From an uncultured Ramlibacter sp. (GTDB lineage: Bacteria; Pseudomonadota; Gammaproteobacteria; Burkholderiales; Burkholderiaceae_C), in NCBI RefSeq assembly GCF_936925435.1, contig NZ_CAKZHQ010000023.1:124001-188000 (forward strand): a DNA stretch of 64,000 nucleotides, written 5' to 3'. A program made the position numbers and the translations under genes. A model generated the notes under the pieces. The model saw only the letters and a program-made list of their open reading frames with translations, was not told where the DNA came from and ran no database searches. Positions 7,466 through 16,565 of this stretch are shown here, in pieces. Every line of letters begins with the position of its first letter. The first letter of the stretch is position 1.

Positions 7466-9805
7466 ATGATTGCCCAGGAATTGGAAGTCAGCCTCCACAT
7501 GGCATTTGTGGAGGCGCGGCAGCAGCGCCACGAGTTCATCACCGTGGAGCATTTGCTGCTGGCCCTGCTGGACAATCCCAGCGCGGCGGAAGTGCTCCGT
7601 GCCTGCTCGGCCAACATCGACGACCTGCGCAAGTCCTTGTCCAACTTCATCAAGGACAACACACCCCAGGTCGCCGGCTCCGATGACGTCGATACACAGC
7701 CCACGCTGGGTTTCCAGCGCGTGATCCAGCGCGCCATCATGCATGTGCAGTCCACCGGCAACGGCAAGAAAGAAGTCACCGGCGCCAACGTGCTGGTCGC
7801 CATCTTCGGCGAAAAGGACTCGCACGCCGTCTACTACCTGCACCAGCAGGGCGTGACGCGCCTGGACGTGGTCAACTTCATCGCCCACGGCATCAAGAAG
7901 AGTGATCCGCCCGAGCCTGCCAAGGGTGGCGAGGCCTCCTCCAGCGAGGCTGAAGAGGGCGGCGAGAAGAACGAAAAGGCTTCTCCGCTGGAACAGTTCA
8001 CGCAGAACCTGAACCAGGCGGCCAAGGACGGCAAGATCGACCCGCTGATCGGCCGTGAGTACGAGGTCGAGCGCGTCATCCAGATCCTGTGCCGCCGGCG
8101 CAAGAACAACCCGCTGCTGGTGGGCGAGGCCGGTGTCGGCAAGACCGCCATCGCCGAGGGCCTGGCCTGGCGCATCGTCCAGAAGGAAGTCCCCGAGATC
8201 CTGGCCGAGTCCAACGTCTACTCGCTGGACATGGGCGCGCTGCTGGCCGGCACCAAGTACCGCGGCGATTTCGAGCAGCGCCTCAAGGGCGTTCTCAAGT
8301 CGCTCAAGGACAAGCCCAACGCCATCCTGTTCATCGACGAGATCCACACCCTGATCGGCGCCGGCGCGGCGTCGGGCGGCACGCTGGACGCGTCCAACCT
8401 GCTCAAGCCGGCCCTGTCCTCGGGCCAGCTCAAGTGCATCGGCGCGACCACCTTCACCGAGTACCGCGGCATCTTCGAGAAGGACGCGGCCCTGTCACGG
8501 CGCTTCCAGAAGGTCGACGTGGTCGAGCCGACGGTGCAGGAGACCGTGGACATCCTCAAGGGCCTGAAGTCGCGCTTCGAGGAACACCATGGCGTCAAGT
8601 ACGCCGTGGCCGCCTTGCAGGCCGCCGCCGAGCTCAGCGCCAAGTACATCAACGACCGGCATCTGCCGGACAAGGCCATCGACGTGATCGACGAGGCCGG
8701 CGCCGCCCAGCGCATCCTGCCGGTGAGCAAGCGCAAGAAGACCATCACCAAGGCCGAGGTCGAGGAGATCGTCGCCAAGATCGCCCGCATTCCACCGGCC
8801 AACGTCTCCAACGACGACCGCGGCAAGCTGCAGACGCTCGAGCGTGACCTCAAGAGCGTCGTGTTTGGCCAGGACAAAGCCCTGGAAGTGCTGGCCGGCG
8901 CCGTGAAGATGGCGCGCTCGGGCCTGGGCCGGGGCGACAAGCCGATCGGCAGCTTCCTGTTCTCCGGCCCCACAGGTGTCGGCAAGACCGAAGCGGCCAA
9001 GCAGCTGGCCTACATCATGGGCATCGACCTGATCCGCTTCGACATGTCCGAGTACATGGAGCGCCATGCCGTCTCGCGCCTGATCGGCGCGCCGCCCGGC
9101 TACGTCGGTTTCGACCAGGGCGGCCTGCTGACCGAGGCCGTCACCAAGAAGCCGCACTGCGTGCTGCTGCTCGACGAAATCGAGAAGGCCCACCCGGACA
9201 TCTTCAACGTGCTGCTGCAGGTGATGGACCACGGCACGCTGACGGACAACAACGGGCGCAAGGCCGACTTCCGCAACGTCATCATCATCATGACGACCAA
9301 CGCGGGCGCCGAGACCATGAACAAGGCGAGCATAGGCTTCACCAACCCGCGCGAAGCGGGCGACGAGCTGGCCGACATCAAGCGCCTGTTCACGCCGGAG
9401 TTCCGCAACCGCCTGGACGCCACGGTGAGTTTCAAGGCGCTGGACGAGACCATCATCCTGCGGGTGGTCGACAAGTTCCTGCTGCAGCTGGAAACCCAGC
9501 TGGCCGAGAAGAAGGTGGAAGTGACCTTCACCGACAAGTTGCGCAAGCACCTGGCCAAGAAGGGCTTTGACCCGCTGATGGGCGCGCGGCCGATGCAGCG
9601 CCTCATCCAGGACACGATCCGCCGGGCCCTGGCCGACGAACTTCTGTTCGGCCGCCTGACCGACGGCGGTCGCCTGACGGTGGACGTCGAGGTCAAGACC
9701 GATGAGAAGGGCGTGGAAACGTCGGAAGTCCTGCTGGACATCCAGCCCCTGCCCAAGAAGGAAGGCCGGGCCAAGCCGGAGCCGGAAGAAATCTCCAGCG
9801 ACTGA
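7466..9805 (+). CDS. clpA: ATP-dependent Clp protease ATP-binding subunit ClpA
   Basis: AAA+ unfoldase that works with ClpP, 779 residues. Order: an N-terminal Clp repeat domain (about 1-145), a charged Ser/Glu-rich linker (about 150-175), AAA-1 with Walker A GEAGVGKT near residue 220 and Walker B 'ILFIDEIHT', then AAA-2 with Walker A GPTGVGKT near residue 500 and '[13 protein letters not shown]'. The C-terminal D2-small domain has '[16 protein letters not shown]'. The IGF/IGL-type ClpP-binding loop expected in ClpA is approached by 'ASIGFTNP' near residue 620. The gene ends at a strong terminator. Confidence 0.96.
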   Translation: MIAQELEVSLHMAFVEARQQRHEFITVEHLLLALLDNPSAAEVLRACSANIDDLRKSLSNFIKDNTPQVAGSDDVDTQPTLGFQRVIQRAIMHVQSTGNGKKEVTGANVLVAIFGEKDSHAVYYLHQQGVTRLDVVNFIAHGIKKSDPPEPAKGGEASSSEAEEGGEKNEKASPLEQFTQNLNQAAKDGKIDPLIGREYEVERVIQILCRRRKNNPLLVGEAGVGKTAIAEGLAWRIVQKEVPEILAESNVYSLDMGALLAGTKYRGDFEQRLKGVLKSLKDKPNAILFIDEIHTLIGAGAASGGTLDASNLLKPALSSGQLKCIGATTFTEYRGIFEKDAALSRRFQKVDVVEPTVQETVDILKGLKSRFEEHHGVKYAVAALQAAAELSAKYINDRHLPDKAIDVIDEAGAAQRILPVSKRKKTITKAEVEEIVAKIARIPPANVSNDDRGKLQTLERDLKSVVFGQDKALEVLAGAVKMARSGLGRGDKPIGSFLFSGPTGVGKTEAAKQLAYIMGIDLIRFDMSEYMERHAVSRLIGAPPGYVGFDQGGLLTEAVTKKPHCVLLLDEIEKAHPDIFNVLLQVMDHGTLTDNNGRKADFRNVIIIMTTNAGAETMNKASIGFTNPREAGDELADIKRLFTPEFRNRLDATVSFKALDETIILRVVDKFLLQLETQLAEKKVEVTFTDKLRKHLAKKGFDPLMGARPMQRLIQDTIRRALADELLFGRLTDGGRLTVDVEVKTDEKGVETSEVLLDIQPLPKKEGRAKPEPEEISSD

Positions 9806-9830
9806 GCCTGACCTGCACCTGACCGGGAAA

Positions 9831-9856
9831 GGCTGCCATTGCTGGCAGCCTTTTTT
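9831..9856 (+). terminator. Terminator of clpS-clpA
   Basis: Perfect arms GGCTGCCA/TGGCAGCC (9831-9838 and 9843-9850), 4-nt loop and six T. Confidence 0.95.
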
Positions 9857-9904
9857 ACTTGCGCTTGACACGCATGGCGGCCCAGAGGGTGCAAACTGCG
9901 GACC

Positions 9905-11290
9905 ATGAATGCCGCCGCTATTGCATTGAACCGCTTCGGCCTCGGAGCCCGGCCGGAGGATGCCGTGCCGGCTGAGCCGCGCGGCTGGCTGCTCAGCCAG
10001 TTTCAACGCTACGCGGCGGTGTCGCCGGGCTGGGCGGCGCAACAGAATGCGCCAGCGTTGTTGGCGCTCTACAGGGAGCGACAGAGCGCCGTCGACAAAG
10101 CCGGCGCGGACCGCAGGCCGATGGCGATCAAGGCGCTGGAAGACGCGGTCCGTTCGGTCTACGTCGCTGCCGTCGCGGCCCGCGTGGGCGTGGCGATGGA
10201 CACGCCGGCGCCATTCGTCGAACGCCTGGTTCATTTCTGGGCCAACCATTTCGCCTTGTCGGCCGACAAGGCGCGCTTTGTTGCCATTCTGACGGGCGCC
10301 TTCGAGGCCGAGGCCATCCGACCACATGTTCTGGCCCGTTTCGAAGACCTGCTGCTGGCGGTGGTGCGCCACCCGGCCATGCTGGCGTACCTGGACCAGA
10401 CCCGCTCCATCGGCCCGAACAGCCAGCTGGGCGAGCGCACAGCACAGGGCAAGCCCTCTCAACGCCGCGGACTCAACGAGAACCTGGCGCGTGAAATCAT
10501 GGAATTGCACACCCTTGGTGTGCGCAGCGGCTATACCCAGGCCGACGTGACGGAACTCGCCCGCGCGCTCACAGGTTGGGGCACCGAAGGTCCGCCCGTC
10601 AACGGCGCCGAGAAGCCGATGGATGAGGGCGACGGGTTCGCTTTCCGCCTCACCCAGCACGAACCCGGCGCGCGCAAGCTGCTGGGAAAAAGCTATCCGG
10701 AAGGTGGCCAGGCCCAGGCTGAGGCCATCCTCAAGGACCTGGCGGCCGCGCCGGCGACGGCCCGCCACATCGCCACCAAGCTGGCGCGCCACTTCGTCGC
10801 CGACCAGCCGCCACCGGCCTTGGTGGACCGTCTGACCGATACCTTTTTGCGCAGTGGCGGCGACCTGCCCGCGGTCTACCGTGCGCTGATTGCTTCGCCC
10901 GAGGCCTGGGGCGCCGAAGCCCGCAAATTCAAGACGCCGTGGGAGTGGGGCGTGTCCAGCCTTCGCGCCCTGAATGCGCGCGAGTTGGGGGGCCCTCAAC
11001 TGGTCTCGCTGATGCAACAGCTCGGTCAGCCGGTGTGGCGCCCCGGCTCGCCGGCTGGGTACGAGGACATCGCCGCCAATTGGGCTGCCCCCGATGCCCT
11101 GCTGCGGCGCGTGGAAGTAGCGCAGCGCTTCGCCGCGCAGGCAGACGTCGGGATCGACGCCCGCAACCTGGGACCGCGGGTGCTGCCCGGTGCGCTCAGC
11201 GAGGCCACGGCACAGGCCGTGGCAGGTTCCGAAAGCCCGGCCAGCGGACTCGCGCTGCTGCTGGTCTCGCCCGAATTCCTCAGGAGGTAG
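9905..11290 (+). CDS. DUF1800 family protein
   Basis: A 461-residue protein of the DUF1800 family, marked by 'FVERLVHFWANHFALS' near residue 100, 'NENLAREIMELHTLGV' near 195, 'DVTELARALTGW' and the 'KLARHFV' block. Family members are nearly always encoded with a DUF1501 protein, as here. Their biochemical role is unknown, and exported or surface roles have been suggested. No signal peptide is visible. A TTGACA -35-like hexamer at 9865 precedes the gene. The stop codon overlaps the AGGAGG ribosome site of the next gene, so translation is probably coupled. Confidence 0.88.
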   Translation: MNAAAIALNRFGLGARPEDAVPAEPRGWLLSQFQRYAAVSPGWAAQQNAPALLALYRERQSAVDKAGADRRPMAIKALEDAVRSVYVAAVAARVGVAMDTPAPFVERLVHFWANHFALSADKARFVAILTGAFEAEAIRPHVLARFEDLLLAVVRHPAMLAYLDQTRSIGPNSQLGERTAQGKPSQRRGLNENLAREIMELHTLGVRSGYTQADVTELARALTGWGTEGPPVNGAEKPMDEGDGFAFRLTQHEPGARKLLGKSYPEGGQAQAEAILKDLAAAPATARHIATKLARHFVADQPPPALVDRLTDTFLRSGGDLPAVYRALIASPEAWGAEARKFKTPWEWGVSSLRALNARELGGPQLVSLMQQLGQPVWRPGSPAGYEDIAANWAAPDALLRRVEVAQRFAAQADVGIDARNLGPRVLPGALSEATAQAVAGSESPASGLALLLVSPEFLRR

Positions 11291-11292
11291 CC

Positions 11293-12447
11293 ATGCTCAC
11301 CACACGACGCAGCTTCCTTGCCGCCAGTGGCCTGGTTCTGGCCGCACCGCAGCTGGCCCTGGCCCAGGCCGCCACCGAACGCCGCTTCGTCTTCGTCATC
11401 CAGCGTGGCGCTGCCGACGGCCTGAACACTGTCATCCCGTATGCCGATCCGCACTATGCGCACCTGCGCGGTGCGCTGGCCATCGATCCGGCGACGGCGA
11501 CACGGCTGGACGGCAGCTTTGCCCTGCACCCGGCGCTGGTGGAGACCCGAAAGCTGTTCACCGCGGGCGAGGCCCTGTTCCTGCACGCGGTGGCTTCGCC
11601 CTACCGCAACCGCTCGCACTTCGACGGCCAGAACGTGTTGGAAACCGGCGGCGCTTCGCCATACCAGCTCAAGGACGGCTGGCTGAACCGGCTGGTGGCG
11701 CTGCTGCCCCAGGGCGACCGGGAGGCCATCGCCTTCGCGCCCACCATCCCGGCGGCGTTGCGTGGCGCGGCGCAGGTGAGTTCCTATGCGCCGTCGTCGC
11801 TACCGCAAGCCAGCGACGACCTGCTGCTGCGCGTGCAGCAGCTGTATGCGGCTGACCCGCAGTTGCACGCCCTGTGGTCAGCGGCGCTGGAAGCGCGCGG
11901 CTTGGCCAGAATGGCTGGGGCCGGCCCGCGCCGGGACGCCGCCAGCCTGGGCAAGCTGGCCGCCGGTTTCCTGACCCAGCCCAAGGGCCCGCGCATCGCC
12001 ATGATTGAAACTGATGGCTGGGACACGCACAGCAGCCAGAACAACCGGCTGGCGGCACAACTGAAGAACCTGGACGCCATGCTGGCGGCGCTGCGCGATG
12101 GCTTTGGCCCACACTGGAACCAGACCGTGGTGCTGGTGGCAACCGAGTTCGGCCGCACGGCCGCCGTCAACGGCACAGGCGGCACCGACCACGGTACCGG
12201 CTCGGCCGCCATGCTGCTGGGCGGGGCGGTGCAAGGCGGCCGCGTGATCGCCGACTGGCCGGGCCTGGGGCCATCTGCGCTGTACCAGGGGCGCGACCTC
12301 CAACCCACTCTGGCGCTGGACCAGTTGCTGGCCACCGCGGCTGCCGAATGCTTCGGCCTGGAGTCGCAGCGCCTGGCCCAGGCCCTGTTCCCGCAGATGG
12401 CAAAGGCGGCGCCGCTGCCGCCACTTCTGCGCACTGCCAGCGCCTGA
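11293..12447 (+). CDS. DUF1501 family Tat-exported protein
   Basis: A 384-residue DUF1501 protein (sulfatase/alkaline-phosphatase-like fold). It begins with a twin-arginine signal (TTRRSFLAASGLVLAAP), so export is through Tat. Conserved blocks include 'VIQRGAADGLNTVIPY', 'SHFDGQNVLETG', 'IETDGWDTHSSQ', 'TEFGRTAAVNGTGGTDHG' and a closing 'LDQLLATAAAECFGL'. The His/Asp-rich blocks look like metal sites. The ATG at 11293 is selected because AGGAGG lies 5 bp upstream, inside the end of the DUF1800 gene, and because it puts the Tat signal at the N-terminus. Confidence 0.9.
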   Translation: MLTTRRSFLAASGLVLAAPQLALAQAATERRFVFVIQRGAADGLNTVIPYADPHYAHLRGALAIDPATATRLDGSFALHPALVETRKLFTAGEALFLHAVASPYRNRSHFDGQNVLETGGASPYQLKDGWLNRLVALLPQGDREAIAFAPTIPAALRGAAQVSSYAPSSLPQASDDLLLRVQQLYAADPQLHALWSAALEARGLARMAGAGPRRDAASLGKLAAGFLTQPKGPRIAMIETDGWDTHSSQNNRLAAQLKNLDAMLAALRDGFGPHWNQTVVLVATEFGRTAAVNGTGGTDHGTGSAAMLLGGAVQGGRVIADWPGLGPSALYQGRDLQPTLALDQLLATAAAECFGLESQRLAQALFPQMAKAAPLPPLLRTASA

Positions 12448-12517
12448 TCGCTCTGTTTTTGATAGCGGCTCAGGTCCATTGGACGGGGGCTAGCCCTCTT
12501 TTTTCCTTCGAAAACCT
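12447..12517 (+). repeat. Interspersed ~70-bp repeat, copy A
   Basis: A degenerate stem (GCTCTGTTTTTGATAGC) is followed by CAGGTCCAT, GACGGGGGCTAG and a CTCTTTTTTCC end. It matches three other copies (33918, 53763, 59147). This copy lies between the convergent DUF1501 and enolase genes. Confidence 0.75.
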
Positions 12518-12522
12518 GGGGC

Positions 12523-13803
12523 TCAGGGGGCGCGGCCGGCCAGCGCCGCCCGGCCGGCAAACCCCGCCGGGGCGCCCGGCCGCGACTCGATGCGCAGGGC
12601 CTCGTTCCATTTGGCCATGCGCTCCGAGCGCGCAAAGGAACCGACCTTGAGCTGGCCCGCGTTCCAGCCGGTGGCCAGGTGCACGATGGCCACGTCCTCG
12701 GTCTCGCCCGAGCGCGCCGAGACGATGCTGGCGTAGCCGGCGGCCCGGGCCGCGTCGAGCGCGGCGCGCGTCTCGGTCACGGTGCCGGCCTGGTTGGGTT
12801 TGATCAGCGCGCAGTTGCAGGCGCCGATGGCCGCTGCCTGGCGCACGCGCTGCGCATTCGTCACCAGGTAGTCGTCGCCCACCACCTGCACGCGGTCGCC
12901 GGCGGCGCGGGTGAAGGCCACCAGGCCGGCCTCGTCGTCCTCGGCCAATGGGTCCTCGATCGACACGATGGGGTAGCGCTCCAGCCAGCGCAGCAGGCGT
13001 TCGCACAGGCCGTCGGAGTCCAGCTCCTGGTTCTCCAGCGCCAGCCGGTAGCGGCCCTTGCTGCCGAATTCGGAGGCGGCGATGTCCAGCGCGATGGCGA
13101 CCTCGCTGCCCGGTGTGTAGCCGGCCTTCTCGATGGCCTGGACCAGGGTGTCCAGCGCCTCCTCGTTGCGCGCGAAATTGGGCCACCAGCCGCCTTCGTC
13201 GGCCACGCCGGCCAGGGCACCGCGCGCCGCCATGATCTCGCCGGCCGCCCGGTAGACCTCGGCCGTCATCTCCAGCGCCTGGGCAAACGAGCTGGCGCCG
13301 GTGGCGATGACCATGAAGTCCTGCACGTCGACGCGCCGGCCCGCATGGGCGCCGCCGCCGAAGATCTGGATCTGCGGCAGCGGCAATTGCACCGTCCGGC
13401 CCTGGGCCAGGTACTGCCAAAGAGGTTGACGCGCCTGCGCCGCCGCGGCGTGCAGCACGGCCAGGGAGGTGGCGACCAGGGCATTGCCGCCCAGCCGCGT
13501 CTTGGTCGGCGTGCCGTCCAGCGCGATCAGGGCGGCGTCGATGCCGGCCTGGTCGCTCACATCGCGTCCCACCAGCAGCGGCGCGATTTCGCGCTCTATC
13601 CCTGCCAGGGCCCGTTGCACGTCGCGGCCACCGAAGGCGCTGCCGCCGTCGCGCAGTTCCACCGCCTCGCGCGTGCCCATGGAGGCGCCGGCCGGGGCGA
13701 TGCCGCTGCCCGATGTGCCGTCCTCATTCGTCACTTCCACTTCCACCGTGGGCCGGCCGCGCGAATCCCAGATGCGGCGGGCGTTGAGGCTCTTGATCTT
13801 CAT
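12523..13803 (-). CDS. Enolase-family protein, atypical active site
   Basis: A 426-residue protein with the full enolase layout (canonical about 430). Kept: SMGTREAVELRDG near residue 45, H153 in GGGAHAG, the proton-transfer Glu203 in DEGGWWP, metal ligands D240, E283 and D310, K335 (ALIKPNQ) and K386 (GQLKVGSF). Lost: the substrate-binding His of the SHRSGETED motif is Ala363 (SARSGETED). Canonical KVNQ is also KPNQ. It overlaps the upstream kinase gene by 4 bp, so both are one operon. Canonical glycolytic enolase is probably elsewhere in the genome. This copy may act on a related phosphorylated substrate (inference). Confidence 0.85.
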   Translation of the reverse strand: MKIKSLNARRIWDSRGRPTVEVEVTNEDGTSGSGIAPAGASMGTREAVELRDGGSAFGGRDVQRALAGIEREIAPLLVGRDVSDQAGIDAALIALDGTPTKTRLGGNALVATSLAVLHAAAAQARQPLWQYLAQGRTVQLPLPQIQIFGGGAHAGRRVDVQDFMVIATGASSFAQALEMTAEVYRAAGEIMAARGALAGVADEGGWWPNFARNEEALDTLVQAIEKAGYTPGSEVAIALDIAASEFGSKGRYRLALENQELDSDGLCERLLRWLERYPIVSIEDPLAEDDEAGLVAFTRAAGDRVQVVGDDYLVTNAQRVRQAAAIGACNCALIKPNQAGTVTETRAALDAARAAGYASIVSARSGETEDVAIVHLATGWNAGQLKVGSFARSERMAKWNEALRIESRPGAPAGFAGRAALAGRAP

Positions 13804-14813
13804 GCTGCAAATTCCCTGGCCCAGCGGGCCGCGATGGTTTCGAGTGTGGTGGGCGCGTCCTGCAGCAGAGTGATGGCTGCGGCGCGCACGGCATCGCGCT
13901 GCGGCGCGCCCAGGTATTCGGCCGGCGATTTGCCGTCCACCCGCGCCAGCGTCAGGCCGGGCAGCAAGGTGGCGACGCGTGTTTCCAGCGCAGCCGGCGG
14001 CTCCCAGCCCACATGGGCGAAGTAGGCCTGGTGGAAGGCCCGGTAGGCATCCATCAGCACGGCGCCGTGCTGCGGCAGGTGGGCGGTCTTGAGCAGGAAG
14101 TGGTTCAGGCAGAAGGCGATGTCGAAGGCCGGGTCGCCGAACCAGGCGCACTCTGCGTCCAGCAGCACCGGGCCTTGCGGGCCGAGCAGGATGTTCTTGG
14201 GGCTGACGTCACCGTGCACCAGCACCCGGCGCGTCGCCGCCGTGCGCTCCACGGTGGCCAGCAGGCCGGCCGCCAGCGCGGGATGGACGCGCGCCGTCTC
14301 CACCAGGTAGGGCTCCAGGCGGATGGCATGGAAGTTGGCGTCGGTGGCAAAGCGCGCGGCCAGCGCCGCATCGTCGGCCGTGGCCGCATGGATGCGTCCC
14401 AGCACATCGCCCACCGCCTGCGCCGTGGCCACGTCGACGTTCCCGGCCAGCATGTCGGCCTTCCAGTTGCGGTACTCAGTGCCGAGGAAGGGCATGACGA
14501 AACTCTTGCTGGCTTCGTCCTGGCCCAGCACGCGCGGCACATGGCCGGGCGCGATGCGGTCCACAGCCTGCAGCCAGGCGATCTCATGGAAGACGCGCTC
14601 GACCGGCACCTTCCATTCCTTGGCGACCTTCAATTGGGGCAGGGCCTGCTTCAGGCAGTAGCGGCCGCTGGCCAGGTCGACGCGGTAGATGCCCGAGGAG
14701 ACGCCACCGGTCAGGGCCGTGGCCTGCACATCCTCATCGGCGCTGGCCAGGCCCAGCGCCACGAAGATGCGGCGCAGCGCTGCGGCGTCCTGGGAAAGGT
14801 CAACATAGGCCAT
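13800..14813 (-). CDS. Phosphotransferase of the APH/MTR-kinase superfamily
   Basis: A 337-residue small-molecule kinase. Visible motifs are a nucleotide loop 'LTGGVSSGIYRV' near residue 34, the ATP-binding Lys in 'RYCLKQALPQLKV', the catalytic Brenner loop 'VLVHGDVSPKNILL' near residue 200 and the metal-binding 'LLDAECAWFGDPAFDIAF'. These fit the aminoglycoside phosphotransferase/choline kinase/methylthioribose kinase fold; the substrate cannot be read. Its stop overlaps the enolase start (ATGA), implying coupled translation. A CATAAT -10-like box on the minus strand ends 8 bp before the ATG. The pairing suggests that it makes the substrate of the enolase-like protein. Confidence 0.85.
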   Translation of the reverse strand: MAYVDLSQDAAALRRIFVALGLASADEDVQATALTGGVSSGIYRVDLASGRYCLKQALPQLKVAKEWKVPVERVFHEIAWLQAVDRIAPGHVPRVLGQDEASKSFVMPFLGTEYRNWKADMLAGNVDVATAQAVGDVLGRIHAATADDAALAARFATDANFHAIRLEPYLVETARVHPALAAGLLATVERTAATRRVLVHGDVSPKNILLGPQGPVLLDAECAWFGDPAFDIAFCLNHFLLKTAHLPQHGAVLMDAYRAFHQAYFAHVGWEPPAALETRVATLLPGLTLARVDGKSPAEYLGAPQRDAVRAAAITLLQDAPTTLETIAARWAREFAA

Positions 14814-14822
14814 CGGGGCCGA

Positions 14823-15584
14823 TTATGGGAGGGCCGCGCGCAGCGCCGGCGCCACCAGGCCGGCGCCGGTGAGCAGCAGCAGCACGCAGACCAGCTTGCG
14901 GATGGCCAACGGCGACCAGGCTGGCGGATGGCGGCGCAGCAGCCAGGTCAGGCCCATGACCAGGGGCGCAGCCAGCAGGGACAACATCAGCGCGTTGCGG
15001 CTGAAGCCGCCGGCGGGAACGACCAGCAGCAGGCGCATCACGCCGCCCACGGCCAGGGTGGCGACCAGGGTCTCGCGGATCGCGAGCAGGGCCAGGGGCT
15101 GGCGGTAGAACTGCCAGACCAGGGGCGGGCCGGAGCTGGCGAACATGCCGCCCAGCACACCCGAGAGCAGGCCGGTGGCGGCAAAGGACAGGCGCGGGGA
15201 GCGCTGCGCCAGCGCTTCGCTGCGCAGAAACACCACCAGGGCGCAGCCGATCACGGTCAGTCCCAGCAGCACGCGCAGCAGCGCCACCACGTTGGTGCTC
15301 AACCACCCCAACAGCAGCACGCCGGCCACGACGCCCAGCAGACTGCCCATCGACGTGTCGCGCAGCATCTGCAGATCGATCCACTTGCGCGCGCCTCGCA
15401 GGGCGACAAAGGCGCTGGCCAGCGACAGCACGGTGGCGACGTTGACCGCATCGGGCAGCGGCGCCAGCTCGAACACGCCGGCCAGGCCCACCAGGATGAG
15501 GGCGAAGGCAAAGCCGGTGAGGCTTTGCGCCGCCGTGGCCAGGGCGACGACGGCAAGAAACAGGAGGGTGGGCAGCAAGGCCAT
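14823..15584 (-). CDS. TSUP family (TauE/SafE) membrane permease
   Basis: A 253-residue membrane protein with about eight hydrophobic segments, of the sulfite exporter TauE/SafE family, which exports or imports small organic or sulfur anions. Typical features are the N-terminal 'AQSLTGFAFALILVGL' and the mid-protein repeat 'GLLSGVLGGMFASSGPPLVWQFY'. The ATG at 15584 is used; the open frame continues upstream through the antisense of the next gene and is not coding there. It is divergent from the ketopantoate reductase paralog with only a 39-bp gap, so their promoters must overlap. Confidence 0.88.
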   Translation of the reverse strand: MALLPTLLFLAVVALATAAQSLTGFAFALILVGLAGVFELAPLPDAVNVATVLSLASAFVALRGARKWIDLQMLRDTSMGSLLGVVAGVLLLGWLSTNVVALLRVLLGLTVIGCALVVFLRSEALAQRSPRLSFAATGLLSGVLGGMFASSGPPLVWQFYRQPLALLAIRETLVATLAVGGVMRLLLVVPAGGFSRNALMLSLLAAPLVMGLTWLLRRHPPAWSPLAIRKLVCVLLLLTGAGLVAPALRAALP

Positions 15585-15611
15585 GGTCAGCCCGCTATTT
15601 TGCCGCCCTCC

Positions 15612-15617
15612 TAGAAT
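15612..15617 (+). promoter_or_regulatory. TAGAAT -10-like element, leaderless position
   Basis: Ends 6 bp before the ATG at 15624, so the predicted transcript starts at the start codon. It lies in a 39-bp divergent gap. Confidence 0.5.
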
Positions 15618-15623
15618 TTGCCC

Positions 15624-16547
15624 ATGAGCGCATCCTCCCCATCCCAACTCAAAGTCGCAGTCATGGGCGCCGGCGCCGTCGGCTGCTACTACGGCGGCAT
15701 GCTGGCCCGTGCCGGCCACGCCGTCACCCTGATTGCGCGACCCCAGCACGTGCAGGCCATCGAGGCCGCCGGCCTGCGCATGGAGACAAAGACCTTCGAC
15801 GAGCAGCTGCGCCTGGCAGCCAGCAGCGAGCCGTCTGCCGTGCAGGGCGCCGACCTGGTGCTGTTTTGCGTCAAGTCCACCGACACCGAGGCTGCCGGCG
15901 CGCAGATCCTGCCTTTCCTGGCGCCGGACACCCTGGTGTTGTGCCTGCAAAACGGTGTGGACAATGCCGACCGCCTGCGCGGCGTGTTGCCGCAGCATGC
16001 CGTGGCGGCCGCCGTGGTCTATGTGGCCACCGAGATGGCCGGTCCCGGCCACGTCAAACACCACGGCCGCGGCGAGCTGGTGATCGAGCCTGCCGCGCGC
16101 AGCCGGGCCGTCGCCCAGGCCCTGGAGGCCGCCGGCGTGCCCACCGAGATCTCGGACAATGTGCGCGGCGCCCTGTGGGCCAAGCTGGTCCTCAACTGCG
16201 CCTACAACGCCGTCTCGGCCATCGCCCAGCGGCCTTACGGCGAGAACGTGCAGGGCGAGGGCATCCTGGAAGTGATGGGCGACGTGGTGGCGGAATGCCT
16301 GGCCGTGGCCGCGGCCGAAGGCGTCACCCTCCCCGGCGATGTGCATGCCGCTGTGCGCAAGATCGCGCAGACCATGCCCAGCCAGTTTTCGTCCACGGCG
16401 CAGGACCTGGCGCGCGGCAAGCGCAGCGAGATCGACTACCTCAATGGCCTGATCGTGCGCCGTGGCCAGGCGCTGGGCATCGCCACGCCGGCCAACCGCG
16501 TGCTCTGGGCCCTGGTCAAACTGGTCGAGAGCAAGCCGCGGGTCTGA
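15624..16547 (+). CDS. 2-dehydropantoate 2-reductase family protein
   Basis: NADPH-dependent ketopantoate reductase fold, 307 residues. The N-terminal Rossmann motif GAGAVG lies at residues 15-20. 'LVLFCVKSTDT', 'LCLQNGVDN' and the catalytic Lys in 'ALWAKLVLNCAYN' near residue 190 are present. The Ser-rich 'PSQFSSTAQDLARGKRSEIDYLNG' region carries the substrate Asn and Glu. It may be the true PanE of the pantothenate pathway or one of the paralogs common in Burkholderiales, so the symbol is withheld. The ATG at 15624 is chosen over TTG at 15618 because TAGAAT ends 6 bp before it. Confidence 0.88.
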   Translation: MSASSPSQLKVAVMGAGAVGCYYGGMLARAGHAVTLIARPQHVQAIEAAGLRMETKTFDEQLRLAASSEPSAVQGADLVLFCVKSTDTEAAGAQILPFLAPDTLVLCLQNGVDNADRLRGVLPQHAVAAAVVYVATEMAGPGHVKHHGRGELVIEPAARSRAVAQALEAAGVPTEISDNVRGALWAKLVLNCAYNAVSAIAQRPYGENVQGEGILEVMGDVVAECLAVAAAEGVTLPGDVHAAVRKIAQTMPSQFSSTAQDLARGKRSEIDYLNGLIVRRGQALGIATPANRVLWALVKLVESKPRV

Positions 16548-16565
16548 GCCCGCGGCGGCAAGGCC

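Noticed and set aside
15618-15623. TTG start for the ketopantoate reductase
   Set aside because: An ATG two codons later sits at the right distance from TAGAAT.
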